NCBI GenBank assembly: GCA_905214195.1
Contig: CAJMLH010000004.1
Span: 1 to 64,000, forward strand
Reading direction: 5' to 3'
Source of the DNA: an uncultured bacterium
GTDB taxonomy: Bacteria > Bacillota > Clostridia > Peptostreptococcales > Anaerovoracaceae
DNA: 64,000 bases
Each line of letters opens with the position of its first letter. Position 1 is the first letter of the stretch. Shown here one piece after another: positions 1-8,862 of this stretch. The translations under genes and the position numbers were made by a program. The notes beneath the pieces are model-generated. The model saw only the letters and a list, made by a program, of their open reading frames with translations, made no database searches and was not told the origin of the DNA.

Positions 1-162
1 GAAATCGGAAGACAGGTTCGTATGCGCAGAGTTCCTCAGTTGATTTTTAAAATGGATCATTCCATGGAGTACGGCGAACACATAGACAAGATACTTGGTA
101 CTATGGATTTTGACAGTTATCAGAAAGATGAGGAAGAGGGCGACGAAGGTCCAAAACAGTAG
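1..162 (+). CDS. rbfA: Ribosome-binding factor A, 3' end only
   Basis: Frame 1 is open from the first base to a TAG at 160-162 and encodes the last 53 residues of a protein. The segment VRMRRVPQLIFKMDHSMEYG matches the C-terminal strand and helix of RbfA, which has an R-R-x-P-x-L-x-F pattern, and is followed by an acidic tail. RbfA binds the 30S subunit and helps 16S rRNA 5'-end maturation. The next gene starts 3 bases after the stop, as in the common clostridial order rbfA-nrnA-truB-ribF. The identification rests on a short fragment plus this gene order. Confidence 0.75.
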   Translation, partial: EIGRQVRMRRVPQLIFKMDHSMEYGEHIDKILGTMDFDSYQKDEEEGDEGPKQ

Positions 163-165
163 GTT

Positions 166-1134
166 ATGAACAATTCTTTAAGAGAAATTGCAAATATTTT
201 ACATGGGGCAGAAAGCGTTTTGCTTTTTCCTCATGTAAATCCTGACGGAGATTCCATAGGCTCATGTGCGGCTTTGTGCAGAACACTGAGACTTAAAGGC
301 AAAGAAGCCTGGATACTGACAGAAGATGAAATACCGGCCAATTTGACTTTTTTAGATAAAGGGTACTGTACAAAAGACATGGAAAAAATACAACATCCTG
401 ATGTTTGCATGTGCATTGACTGTGGTGATGTAAGCAGGTTTCCAAAGAGAGCCGAGAAATTTTTATCGGGAAAAACTACAATCTGCATAGATCACCATAT
501 GACAACAAAGCTCTTTTGTGATTATAATTATGTGGATTCCCGGGAAGCGGCAACAGGGCAGATAGTATTTGAACTTTTGAAAGAAATGAACGCCGTACCG
601 GACAAGGAAGTTGCAGAGGCTGTGTTTGCAGCCATAACTACGGATACAGGAGATTTTCAGTATTCCAATACTCAGAAAAAAAGCCATCTTATAACAGCTG
701 AACTTTATGACTGGGGAGCTGACTTTAATAAGGTCAGTGTGGAAATATATGAAAATGTGCGTCTTGAAAAAATTCGTCTCAAAAGTGCCGCTATGGAAAC
801 TCTTAAAATAATAGGCGGAGGCAAAGGTGCAATTGTTAAGGTGAGCCTCAATATGCTTGACAAGACAGGCGCTTTGATGGATGAGAGTGAGGGACTTGCT
901 CAGGAACTTCGTTCTATAGCCGGAGTTGAATATTCGGCAGTCCTTAAAGAGTATGAACCTGAATTGATAAGAGTTAGCCTCAGGGCTAAGCGAAAGGGTG
1001 ATGTTTCCCAAATCGCATCAGCCTTAGGAGGCGGAGGTCACTTAAAAGCAGCAGGATGTACTATAAGAGAAACCCTTGAAAATGCGGCAGATAAAGTAGA
1101 AAAAGAGATGCTTGCCGCAATAGAAAAGCTTTAG
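166..1134 (+). CDS. nrnA: DHH-family oligoribonuclease / pAp phosphatase NrnA
   Basis: This 322-residue protein has the length of the NrnA family, which degrades 2-5 nt RNA oligomers and dephosphorylates 3'-phosphoadenosine 5'-phosphate in the cytoplasm. The metal-binding DHH-domain motifs are visible: HVNPDGDSIGS near residues 23-33, DCGD near 87, and IDHH near 108. The C-terminal DHHA1 motif GGGGHLKAAG lies near residue 290. The gene sits between rbfA and truB with gaps of 3 and 8 bases, so it is in one operon with them. All key acidic and histidine residues are present. Confidence 0.92.
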   Translation: MNNSLREIANILHGAESVLLFPHVNPDGDSIGSCAALCRTLRLKGKEAWILTEDEIPANLTFLDKGYCTKDMEKIQHPDVCMCIDCGDVSRFPKRAEKFLSGKTTICIDHHMTTKLFCDYNYVDSREAATGQIVFELLKEMNAVPDKEVAEAVFAAITTDTGDFQYSNTQKKSHLITAELYDWGADFNKVSVEIYENVRLEKIRLKSAAMETLKIIGGGKGAIVKVSLNMLDKTGALMDESEGLAQELRSIAGVEYSAVLKEYEPELIRVSLRAKRKGDVSQIASALGGGGHLKAAGCTIRETLENAADKVEKEMLAAIEKL

Positions 1135-1142
1135 TCAGAATT

Positions 1143-2117
1143 ATGAAAAACGGAATTTTAAATATAAACAAGCCTGCCGATATGACCTCTCACGATGTAG
1201 TTTATAAGGTGAGAAAAGTCTTAGGTATAAAGAGAGTCGGGCATACAGGGACTCTTGATCCGATGGCGACGGGGGTTCTTCCCGTATGTGTGGGAACGGC
1301 AGCAAGGATAACAGAATATCTCGATCTTGATTTTAAGGTCTATCGATGCACCATGTTGCTTGGAAAAGTAACCGACACGCAGGATATATGGGGAGAAGTC
1401 TTAGAAGAAAAAAGTACAGATGGAATAGATGAGAAAGCCGTAAGAGAGGCTTTTTCATCTTTTAGCGGACTTATTACGCAAAAACCTCCGATGTACAGCG
1501 CCGTCAGAGTCAATGGGCGTCGCCTTTATGAATATGCAAGAGAGGGTAAACAGGTAGATGTAAAGACGAGAAAAGTTTTCATCCGAAATCTTCAAATACT
1601 TAATTTTAACAGCAGCGAAAAGACTGTAGAGTTTGAGATTGAATGTTCCAAGGGCACATATATAAGAACTGTATGTCAGGATGTGGGTATTGCTATCGGG
1701 TGCGGGGCGGTTATGACATCCCTTCAAAGAACAGCAAGCGGTGTTTTCAGAACAGAAGATGCGTTAGACCTTGATAAGTTTTGCAGTATGACTGCAAAAG
1801 AAGCAGAAGAAATGATGCATAATGCAGACTATCCCCTTGTACATTTTGGCAGAGTAACAGTAGATGATAAGACAGCACGCAGTTTTGCAGATGGTCGTCA
1901 CCTGCCGCTAAGTGAATGTACAGTAGAAAGAGAGCCTGAATTTAAAGACAAGCTGCCGCAGATTGAAATAAGACCCGAATACAGAAAAGCCTACAATGTT
2001 TATCAAAGGCGATCGGGAGGTAATATTTTCCTTGGAGTGGCGTTTTATAACGACAAATACAAAAAACTTGTTGCAGATAAAGTTCTTGTAAGAGGTGAGG
2101 ATATTGAAAGTATTTAA
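1143..2117 (+). CDS. truB: tRNA pseudouridine(55) synthase TruB
   Basis: TruB converts U55 of the tRNA T-loop to pseudouridine. The N-terminal GILNINKPADMTSHDVV block and the catalytic motif GHTGTLDPMATGVLP, with nucleophile Asp39, are typical. KPPMYSAVRVNGRRLYEYAR and the later GTYIRTV block are also conserved. At 324 residues it is near the normal length; the C-terminal 80 residues correspond to a divergent PUA-like region. It starts 8 bases after nrnA and its 3' end overlaps the start of ribF, indicating translational coupling. Confidence 0.95.
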   Translation: MKNGILNINKPADMTSHDVVYKVRKVLGIKRVGHTGTLDPMATGVLPVCVGTAARITEYLDLDFKVYRCTMLLGKVTDTQDIWGEVLEEKSTDGIDEKAVREAFSSFSGLITQKPPMYSAVRVNGRRLYEYAREGKQVDVKTRKVFIRNLQILNFNSSEKTVEFEIECSKGTYIRTVCQDVGIAIGCGAVMTSLQRTASGVFRTEDALDLDKFCSMTAKEAEEMMHNADYPLVHFGRVTVDDKTARSFADGRHLPLSECTVEREPEFKDKLPQIEIRPEYRKAYNVYQRRSGGNIFLGVAFYNDKYKKLVADKVLVRGEDIESI

Positions 2118-3027
2118 CACATTAGATGAGATAAGAGACAACGAGCCGTGTACATTGGCTTTGGGAAACTTTGACGGTGTGCATAAAGGACATCAGGCTC
2201 TAATCGGAAAGGCCGTAAAAACAGCTCAAAAACTTGGAATTAAAAGTGCGGTATTTACATTTTCCAATCATCCAAAGAGTATGATTGGAGGCGGTAAAGA
2301 GTTTAAAAACATAGCTTACAGTGAAGAAAAAGAAGCTTTGATTGAAGCTATGGGAGTAGATTATATTTTTAATATAGAGTTTAATGAAAAGATAATGACC
2401 ATGGCTCCGACAGAATTTATAGAAAAGCTGCTTGTTGAAAAGTTTAAGGCAGCCGAAGTTTTTTGCGGATTTAATTACAGATTCGGATATAAGGCAGGCG
2501 GAAATGTGACGCTGCTCAGAAAAGAAGGAAAAAGAATTGGATTTAAGGTTAATGTGATAGAACCTGTAACCATAGACGGTGAGGTTGTAAGCTCAACTCT
2601 TATAAGAAGCCTTATAAAATCCGGAGAAGTAGACGAATGTGCCAAATATCTCGGGAGAAATTATGATATAGGCGGAGAGGTTGTAGTAGGTAACCGTCTT
2701 GGAAAAAGCATAGGGTTTCCTACTTCCAATATAATGATAGATGAGAATATGGTAACCCCTCCAAACGGAGTATATATAACATATTGCATATATAACGGAA
2801 AAAAATACCCAAGCGTGACCAATGTGGGAGTAAAGCCTACGGTGGGAACATATAAGAAGAATGTGGAGACTCATATATTCAACTTCAATAAGGAACTTTA
2901 CGGTAAGCATATAAAAGTGGAATTTTTGAAGATGACAAGAGATGAGGTGAAGTTCAATTCCATAGAAGAACTTTCGGCACAGATAGCAAGAGATTGCGAA
3001 GAAGCAAAAAAATACCACGGACTGTAA
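2104..3027 (+). CDS. ribF: Bifunctional riboflavin kinase / FAD synthetase
   Basis: RibF makes FMN from riboflavin and then FAD. The N-terminal adenylyltransferase half shows LGNFDGVHKGHQALI, the HxGH-type nucleotide-binding motif; the C-terminal kinase half shows GKSIGFPTSNI and the GVYIT strand. I prefer the TTG at 2104 as start because AGAGG at 2091-2095 lies 8 bases upstream. A GTG at 2095 in the same frame would overlap that ribosome-binding site; choosing it adds three residues. The start lies inside truB (14-base overlap). The protein is about 307 residues, normal for the family. Confidence 0.93.
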   Translation: MKVFNTLDEIRDNEPCTLALGNFDGVHKGHQALIGKAVKTAQKLGIKSAVFTFSNHPKSMIGGGKEFKNIAYSEEKEALIEAMGVDYIFNIEFNEKIMTMAPTEFIEKLLVEKFKAAEVFCGFNYRFGYKAGGNVTLLRKEGKRIGFKVNVIEPVTIDGEVVSSTLIRSLIKSGEVDECAKYLGRNYDIGGEVVVGNRLGKSIGFPTSNIMIDENMVTPPNGVYITYCIYNGKKYPSVTNVGVKPTVGTYKKNVETHIFNFNKELYGKHIKVEFLKMTRDEVKFNSIEELSAQIARDCEEAKKYHGL

Positions 3028-3079
3028 TTTCACATTTAATAAGTCAGAATTTTTATACAGCTTATTGTTGAAAAAACGA

Positions 3080-3108
3080 TAGACAAAATATATGGGATAT
3101 GTTAATAT
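3080..3108 (+). promoter_or_regulatory. Sigma-A-type promoter of rpsO
   Basis: TAGACA at 3080-3085 and TAATAT at 3103-3108 are separated by exactly 17 bases. This is a good vegetative promoter in the ribF-rpsO gap and would give an rpsO leader of about 80 nt. Confidence 0.6.
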
Positions 3109-3130
3109 AAATTGTTGAATAAATACCTAT

Positions 3131-3167
3131 TGCTTTGTTTTGCGACACTCCGGCGTTTAACAAGGCA
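3131..3167 (+). promoter_or_regulatory. Stem-loop in the rpsO leader, possible S15 autoregulatory site
   Basis: TGCTTTGTT (3131-3139) can pair with AACAAGGCA (3159-3167) with one G-U wobble, enclosing a GC-rich loop, about 30 bases before the rpsO start codon. S15 represses its own translation through leader structures in several bacteria, and structures differ between lineages. The hairpin is seen; the function is inference. Confidence 0.35.
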
Positions 3168-3195
3168 GCAGGCGAATTGAAAAAGGAGAAGTAAA

Positions 3196-3462
3196 ATGAT
3201 TACTAAAGAAATGAAACAGCAGATTATCAAAGAGTATCAGCTCAAAGAGGGGGATACAGGTTCCCCTGAAGTTCAGATTGCAGTTCTGACATACAGAATA
3301 AACGATCTTAATGAACATCTGAAAGTTCACAAGAAGGACCACCATTCAAGAAGAGGACTTCTTAAGATGGTAGGTCAGAGAAGAAACCTTCTTGCCTATC
3401 TTAAGGACAAAGACCTTGAAAGATACAGAACACTTATCGCTCGTTTGGGACTGAGAAAATAG
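3196..3462 (+). CDS. rpsO: Small ribosomal subunit protein uS15
   Basis: The 88-residue protein has the exact usual length of S15, which binds the 16S rRNA central domain early in 30S assembly. Conserved segments include KEGDTGSPEVQIAVLTYRI, HLKVHKKDHHSRRGLLKMV and the C-terminal LIARLGLRK. The start is set by AAAGGAGAAG six bases upstream of the ATG. It is followed by pnp, the almost universal rpsO-pnp pairing. Confidence 0.98.
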   Translation: MITKEMKQQIIKEYQLKEGDTGSPEVQIAVLTYRINDLNEHLKVHKKDHHSRRGLLKMVGQRRNLLAYLKDKDLERYRTLIARLGLRK

Positions 3463-3485
3463 GCAAGCTGCATAAGACTTGAATC

Positions 3486-3510
3486 TAAGCGGGGAGCATA
3501 TCCCCGCTTA
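3486..3510 (+). terminator. Intercistronic hairpin between rpsO and pnp
   Basis: A perfect 10-bp stem, TAAGCGGGGA with TCCCCGCTTA, closes a 5-base loop 23 bases after the rpsO stop. No strong T-run follows, so it may be a leaky terminator or an RNA-processing and stability hairpin. In other bacteria the rpsO-pnp intercistronic hairpin is an RNase III site through which PNPase controls itself; whether that holds here is inference. Confidence 0.6.
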
Positions 3511-3602
3511 AATTATATCATTTTAAAGAGCGGAAGCCGTCGGGTAGCCGCAAAAGCCGTTAGAAGAAAATTAAAAGAATTAACAGGAGGTAGTTGTTAA
3601 TT

Positions 3603-5720
3603 ATGGCAAGATTTGAAGATTACAGAACATTTAAGACAGCAGTGGGAGGAAGACTTCTTCAGCTGGAAATAGGCAAGGTTTGCGAACAGGCAAATGGACA
3701 AGTTATGGTAAAATACGGTGATACCGTAGTTAATGTAACAGCATGTGCATCTAAAGAACCAAAGCCGGATATCGACTTCTTTCCACTTTCAGTAGATTTT
3801 GAAGAAAGAATGTACTCCGTAGGTAAAATACCGGGAGGATTTATAAAAAGAGAAGGAAGACCAAGCGAACACGCTATACTTACTTCAAGACTAATAGACA
3901 GACCTATTCGCCCGTTGTTCCCTAAGGGATATTACAACGATGTTGTGGTTGTTGCTACAGTAATGTCTGTTGACCCTGACTGTTCCCCTGAAATATGCGG
4001 AATGATAGGTTCATCAGTTGCTCTTGCAACCTCGGATATTCCATGGGACGGCCCGACAGGTTCGGTAAAAGTGGGACGAGTAGACGGTCAGCTTATTATA
4101 AACCCTACTTTGGAGCAGAGAGAAGCTTCAGATATGGATATGACTGTTTCCGGCACCAAGGATGCCATTATGATGGTTGAAGCAGGAGCCAACGAAGTTC
4201 CTGAAATGGAAATGCTGGATGCAATACTTTTTGCTCATGAAGAAATCAAGAAGATTGTTGAATTTATAGAGGAAGTTGTAAAGGAAGTAGGAAGACCTAA
4301 ACAGGAAGTAACACTTTACAAACCTCTCGAAGAAATCGATGAAGCAGTAAGAGCTTATGCTGCTCCTAAGATGAGAGAAGCTATACAGACTCCTGACAAG
4401 ATAGAAAGACTTGAAAACATGGATGCTGTTGAACTTGAAACTAAAGAACATTTTGCGGAAATATATCCGGAGGGTGCAAAGGACATAGATTCTGTGCTGT
4501 ACAGCATTACCAAAGAAACAGTAAGAGCTATGATATTAGACGAGGGTATTCGTCCTGACAACAGAAGACCGGAAGAAATAAGACCTATATGGTGCGAATC
4601 TTCACTGCTTCCAAGAACTCACGGAAGCGGACTTTTCAAAAGAGGACAGACTCAGGTTCTTTCAGTCTGCACATTGGCTCCTGCCAGTGAATCTCAAACC
4701 ATAGACGGAATCACAGAAGACACTGAAAAAAGATATATGCATCATTACAACTTCCCCGGATTTTCCGTGGGAGAGGCAAAGACTTCAAGAAGTCCCGGAA
4801 GAAGAGAAATAGGACACGGCGCATTGGCAGAAAGAGCTCTCGTTCCGGTTCTTCCAAGCGTTGAAGAATTCCCTTATGCTATAAGGGTAGTATCTGAGGT
4901 ACTTTCATCCAACGGCTCTACTTCAATGGGTTCAACATGTGGTTCATGCCTTGCTCTTATGGACGCAGGCGTTCCTATCAAGAAACCTGTTGCAGGTATT
5001 GCAATGGGTCTTATCGAAAGAGTTAAAGAAGACGGAACATCTGAATTTGCCATACTCTCCGATATCCAAGGTATGGAAGACTTCCTCGGAGACATGGACT
5101 TTAAGGTAACAGGTACAGCCGATGGTGTTACAGCTATACAGATGGATATCAAGGTTCATGGTCTTTCAAGAGATATCCTTGAAAAAGCTCTTAAGCAGGC
5201 AAAGGACGGCAGAATGCACATAATGGGCAAGATGCTTGAAGAAATCGAGGCTCCTCGTCCTGAACTTTCAAAATACGCTCCAAGAGCAATTACCATGAAT
5301 ATAGATCCTGATAAGGTTAGAATCGTAATAGGACCGGGAGGAAAGACCATCAACAGAATAGTTGATGAAACCGGTGTAAAAATCGACATATCCGAAGACA
5401 CTCCGGGTCTGATAAGCATATACAGTGTTGATCAGGCAAGTGCAGATGCAGCTCGCAGAGAAATAGAACTTCTTACCAAGGAAGTAGAAGTTGGTGAAGT
5501 ATATGAAGGAACTGTAATGAGAATAATGAATTTCGGTGCTTTCATAGAAGTTCTGCCAGGCAAAGAAGGTCTTCTGCACATCTCCAAGATGGCTAAGGGA
5601 AGAGTTGAAAAAGTAGAAGATGTGATGAACATCGGAGACAAGGTAGAAGTAAAGGTTGCCGAAATCGACAGCCAGAACAGAATTAACCTTGTAAGAACAA
5701 GCTATTCTGACGAAAAATAA
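3603..5720 (+). CDS. pnp: Polyribonucleotide nucleotidyltransferase (PNPase)
   Basis: PNPase degrades RNA 3' to 5' by phosphorolysis and works in the degradosome and in RNA quality control. The 705-residue protein has the full domain set: a first RNase PH fold (about 10-230), an all-helical linker, a second catalytic RNase PH fold with PGRREIGHGALAERAL near residue 395, a KH domain with IGPGGKTINRI near 575, and a C-terminal S1 domain (about 625-700). I take ATG 3603 with AGGAGG at 3585-3590; an in-frame TTG at 3594 is too close to that site. It forms a unit with rpsO. Confidence 0.97.
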   Translation: MARFEDYRTFKTAVGGRLLQLEIGKVCEQANGQVMVKYGDTVVNVTACASKEPKPDIDFFPLSVDFEERMYSVGKIPGGFIKREGRPSEHAILTSRLIDRPIRPLFPKGYYNDVVVVATVMSVDPDCSPEICGMIGSSVALATSDIPWDGPTGSVKVGRVDGQLIINPTLEQREASDMDMTVSGTKDAIMMVEAGANEVPEMEMLDAILFAHEEIKKIVEFIEEVVKEVGRPKQEVTLYKPLEEIDEAVRAYAAPKMREAIQTPDKIERLENMDAVELETKEHFAEIYPEGAKDIDSVLYSITKETVRAMILDEGIRPDNRRPEEIRPIWCESSLLPRTHGSGLFKRGQTQVLSVCTLAPASESQTIDGITEDTEKRYMHHYNFPGFSVGEAKTSRSPGRREIGHGALAERALVPVLPSVEEFPYAIRVVSEVLSSNGSTSMGSTCGSCLALMDAGVPIKKPVAGIAMGLIERVKEDGTSEFAILSDIQGMEDFLGDMDFKVTGTADGVTAIQMDIKVHGLSRDILEKALKQAKDGRMHIMGKMLEEIEAPRPELSKYAPRAITMNIDPDKVRIVIGPGGKTINRIVDETGVKIDISEDTPGLISIYSVDQASADAARREIELLTKEVEVGEVYEGTVMRIMNFGAFIEVLPGKEGLLHISKMAKGRVEKVEDVMNIGDKVEVKVAEIDSQNRINLVRTSYSDEK

Positions 5721-5740
5721 TTTTAAACAATCTAAATATA

Positions 5741-5770
5741 AACCGGTTGCTTTGACGGCAGCCGGTTTTT
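5741..5770 (+). terminator. Rho-independent terminator after pnp
   Basis: AAACCGGTTGC pairs with GCAGCCGGTTT (one G-U) and runs into a short T-tract, 20 bases after the pnp stop. Confidence 0.85.
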
Positions 5771-5858
5771 CATCGTTGGGGCAATATGGCGGACAATGGG
5801 TAATTTGTCACAAAACCGGTAATTTTTCAAAATGCCCCATGCTTTTTGTCCTAAAATG

Positions 5859-5867
5859 TGCTATAAT
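5859..5867 (+). promoter_or_regulatory. Extended -10 promoter of the CarD-like gene
   Basis: TGCTATAAT (TGn plus a perfect -10) lies 42 bases before the CarD-like ATG. No good -35 box is visible at the right distance, which fits an extended -10 promoter. The same GTGCTATAAT string occurs at the murC promoter (51204-51213). Confidence 0.5.
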
Positions 5868-5909
5868 AATATACATAAAAGTATTGTATCGGCAGAAAGA
5901 GTGAGAAAG

Positions 5910-6416
5910 ATGAAAATGTACGAGATTGGCGATGTAGTAGTATTCGGAGCCGAGGGATTGTGCAGGATAGAAGAGATTACAGAAAAGAAATTCGGAAAAG
6001 AAAAAATTCAATATTATGTTTTAAGACAGCTTAACAGGGGGAACTCGGTAAATTATGTTCCCGTAAATAACGAAAAAAGCGTAAGCAAGATGAGGGCGGT
6101 TCTGACAGAAAAAGAGATAAGGGAAGTTATATCAGAGACTTCCGGTGCAGCCTCAAATTGGATAGAAAACAACAGAGAGCGGCAGCTTGCATTCAAAGAT
6201 ATAATATTATATGGGGACAGCAGAGACCTTATAAGACTTGTAAGAGATTTATATATAAGGAGAAAAGAACAAGCGGCTAACGGGAAAAAACTTCATGCGG
6301 CCGACGAGCGGGTATTTAAGGATGCAGAGAATATAGTTTTTGAGGAAATTGCATATGCTCTTAGAATTCCAAAGGAAAAGGTAATGAATTTTATAAGTGA
6401 AACGGCAGCCGGTTAA
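5910..6416 (+). CDS. CarD / CdnL-type transcription factor
   Basis: The protein (168 residues from ATG 5910) begins with MYEIGDVVVFGAEGLCRIEEI, the Tudor-like RNA polymerase interaction fold of the CarD_CdnL_TRCF family. The C-terminal half is helical and rich in charged residues, as in CarD DNA-binding domains. Such proteins bind the RNAP beta subunit and stabilise open promoter complexes, often at rRNA promoters. ATG 5910 and ATG 5916 are both possible starts. It is monocistronic, with a terminator upstream and a new promoter downstream. The same fold recurs inside Mfd in this window. Confidence 0.85.
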   Translation: MKMYEIGDVVVFGAEGLCRIEEITEKKFGKEKIQYYVLRQLNRGNSVNYVPVNNEKSVSKMRAVLTEKEIREVISETSGAASNWIENNRERQLAFKDIILYGDSRDLIRLVRDLYIRRKEQAANGKKLHAADERVFKDAENIVFEEIAYALRIPKEKVMNFISETAAG

Positions 6417-6516
6417 AGCATAGGATTGCCGGGTTTATACTTATAATATCGTCAGACAAAAAATATTACAAATATTTCAAAATTCTTAAGCAAAACTTAA
6501 AAAGTTACTTATATTA

Positions 6517-6548
6517 TTGACAGTGTACTAAGATGTGTAGTACACTGT
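6517..6548 (+). promoter_or_regulatory. Promoter overlapped by a perfect 10-bp dyad (operator) for the ABC pair
   Basis: TTGACA at 6517-6522 and TACACT at 6541-6546 form a promoter with an 18-base spacer. A perfect inverted repeat, ACAGTGTACT (6520-6529) and AGTACACTGT (6539-6548) with a 9-base centre, covers both boxes. Such GTGTACT/AGTACAC dyads resemble GntR/YtrA-type operators, but this assignment is inference and no repressor gene lies nearby. The dyad is followed by TTTTT and could also act as a weak terminator. Confidence 0.6.
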
Positions 6549-6624
6549 TTTTGGATTTGATCCGGGTATATAAAAGCCTTGAGAAAATATGATGTTACCG
6601 TCAATAAGAGAAAAGGGGTTAGTT

Positions 6625-8859
6625 ATGCTTAAGCTAAAGAATGTATCGAAATTTTATTACAGCAACGGTGTGATTGCCAGTGGATTTTCCAGAGTAAACC
6701 TTGAACTTGATATGGGAGAGTTTGTGGTTATAACGGGAGAATCGGGAAGCGGCAAATCAACATTGCTCAATGTACTTTCGGGCTTGGACACATACGAAGA
6801 GGGCGAGATGTATATAGACGGCCGTGAAACAAGCCATTATAATGAGTCCGATTTTGAGGAGTACAGAAGAAAATATGTCGGAAACATTTTCCAAAATTTT
6901 AATTTGATAAACAGCTATACAGTGTATCAGAATGTGGAATTGGCGCTGATGCTCAACGGAGAGAAAAGCAACGATATAAAGGAGAGAGTCTGCGACATTA
7001 TAGAAAAGGTTGGACTTTCTGAATTTACAAGCACAAAGTGCTCAAAGCTTTCCGGAGGTCAGAAACAGAGGGTGGCTATTGCAAGAGCTTTAGCTAAGGA
7101 AACACCTATAATAGTTGCAGACGAGCCGACAGGTAATTTGGACAGCAAATCAGCAGAAGAAGTAATAAAATTGCTGAGCGAGATATCAAAAGATAAGCTC
7201 GTAATTGTTGTAACTCATAATCTGGAGCAGATAGAAAGATACGCAACAAGGCTTATCAAAATGCATGACGGCAAGATTTTGGAGGACAAAAAACTCAAAG
7301 AGCCGTCTGTGGAGGAAGATAACTCGGTTAAGGATTATTCGGATATAACTGTTCCTAACCGTTTTAAGCTTGGTGCAAGGAATGCGTTTAATATACCTGC
7401 AAAATTCATATTGATATTTTTAGTATTTTTGTTTATTTCCATTGCAGTCGGAGGAACATATTCATCTTTCAGACAGATGGAATATGCAGAATCGCTGTAT
7501 GGATATAACAACTATTTTAACGACACTTCAGACAGCAGAATAGTAATCAACAAGCAAGACCGCTCTGTAATAACGGATGAGGAATTTAAAAAGATAGAAG
7601 CTATGGGAAATGTTGATAAGGTTATTAAAGACGACACTCTCATCGATTACACCATGTCCATATCAGACAAAGACTATTGGTTCTACTTTTACGGTAATTT
7701 TTATTCAATAGAAGATTTTAAAGGAAAACTTACAGCAGGAAGAATGCCGAGCGCACCTTATGAAATCATACTTGAGGGTAGTAAGCATGATTATTATCTA
7801 AACAATTCATTAGAAGAAGTGCTTAATACTGATTTTTATGTAGACGATTATACTGTTGATGGCGGAGAAAGAGATACAAGCCGCCCTATGAAAGTAGTGG
7901 GTATTTATATAAACGAAGAAAACGACATGTATATGAATAACAGATACTATGTCGGTGAAGAAATTCTTGCTGATTTGAGAAGTCGGTCGGCGGCTCGGGC
8001 AAACAGTATTAAGACATTGTTTGAGGGACAATATTACCAGTCAATGGACGGCGACCCTAACTTCAGAATAATGCCTAATGCAAATGTACCATCAGGTGAG
8101 GCATATGTAAGCAGCGCCTTAAATGATTATACCTCAAACGGCAAAGCAGTAGGAAAGCAATTGGTAATAAGTGCCGACAGTATTTATAACCGTGATTCCA
8201 TGACTGTTAAAATATCCAATACTTATAATAAAAATAACTTTAAGAATTTGACAGGAGAAACTTTTAACGAAAATAAAAACGGCATAATATATGTAAATGA
8301 AAATGATTACAATAATCTGCTTAATAAGGGAATCTTCCAGAGTTCTGTATTTGTAAAAGATGTTAAGGAGCTGGATAAAACAGTATCAGAGCTTGAGGGA
8401 ATGGGACTTACGACTCTTCCTATGAGAGACTCGCTGGTAAAAGACGGCGGAATGGTAGAAATGATTTCCATGATGAAGACATTTATGATGGCAGTTCTTA
8501 TAGCGGCATTGTTCTTCATATCCTACTTCATAATAAGAATCGTGCTGAAATCAAGAAACGCCTATTATACCACTCTCAGAACCCTTGGCGCATCAAGAAA
8601 GATTTCAAAACAGCTTTTAGATATAGAACTGTTTATTACAGCAACATTGGCATACGGAGCGTTTATGATATTTATGGCGCTTGTTTACTCAGGTGTTATT
8701 ACACAAAAATTTATAGTAGAACTTTCCGGATTCTTGACGCCGATAAACTATGTAGTGATATATCTTGTTATCATTGCCATGTCATATCTCATATCTCACA
8801 GATTTGCGAGAAAGCTTTTTAAAGATTCAGTAATGAACACATACAGAGAGGAGGCGTAG
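6625..8859 (+). CDS. ABC transporter, ATPase fused to FtsX/MacB-type permease (first of pair)
   Basis: Residues 1 to about 230 are an ABC ATPase with Walker A GESGSGKST, signature LSGGQKQR and Walker B IIVADEPTGNLDS. A transmembrane helix near residue 255 is followed by a roughly 350-residue extracytoplasmic region and three more C-terminal helices, the MacB/FtsX arrangement. The 744-residue length uses ATG 6625, preceded by AAAAGGGG at six bases; an upstream ATG at 6589 lacks a site. It lies 3 bases before a second fusion of the same design, so the pair probably works as a heterodimer. Such systems export or expel peptides and antibiotics; the substrate here is unknown. Confidence 0.85.
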   Translation: MLKLKNVSKFYYSNGVIASGFSRVNLELDMGEFVVITGESGSGKSTLLNVLSGLDTYEEGEMYIDGRETSHYNESDFEEYRRKYVGNIFQNFNLINSYTVYQNVELALMLNGEKSNDIKERVCDIIEKVGLSEFTSTKCSKLSGGQKQRVAIARALAKETPIIVADEPTGNLDSKSAEEVIKLLSEISKDKLVIVVTHNLEQIERYATRLIKMHDGKILEDKKLKEPSVEEDNSVKDYSDITVPNRFKLGARNAFNIPAKFILIFLVFLFISIAVGGTYSSFRQMEYAESLYGYNNYFNDTSDSRIVINKQDRSVITDEEFKKIEAMGNVDKVIKDDTLIDYTMSISDKDYWFYFYGNFYSIEDFKGKLTAGRMPSAPYEIILEGSKHDYYLNNSLEEVLNTDFYVDDYTVDGGERDTSRPMKVVGIYINEENDMYMNNRYYVGEEILADLRSRSAARANSIKTLFEGQYYQSMDGDPNFRIMPNANVPSGEAYVSSALNDYTSNGKAVGKQLVISADSIYNRDSMTVKISNTYNKNNFKNLTGETFNENKNGIIYVNENDYNNLLNKGIFQSSVFVKDVKELDKTVSELEGMGLTTLPMRDSLVKDGGMVEMISMMKTFMMAVLIAALFFISYFIIRIVLKSRNAYYTTLRTLGASRKISKQLLDIELFITATLAYGAFMIFMALVYSGVITQKFIVELSGFLTPINYVVIYLVIIAMSYLISHRFARKLFKDSVMNTYREEA

Positions 8860-8862
8860 AGG

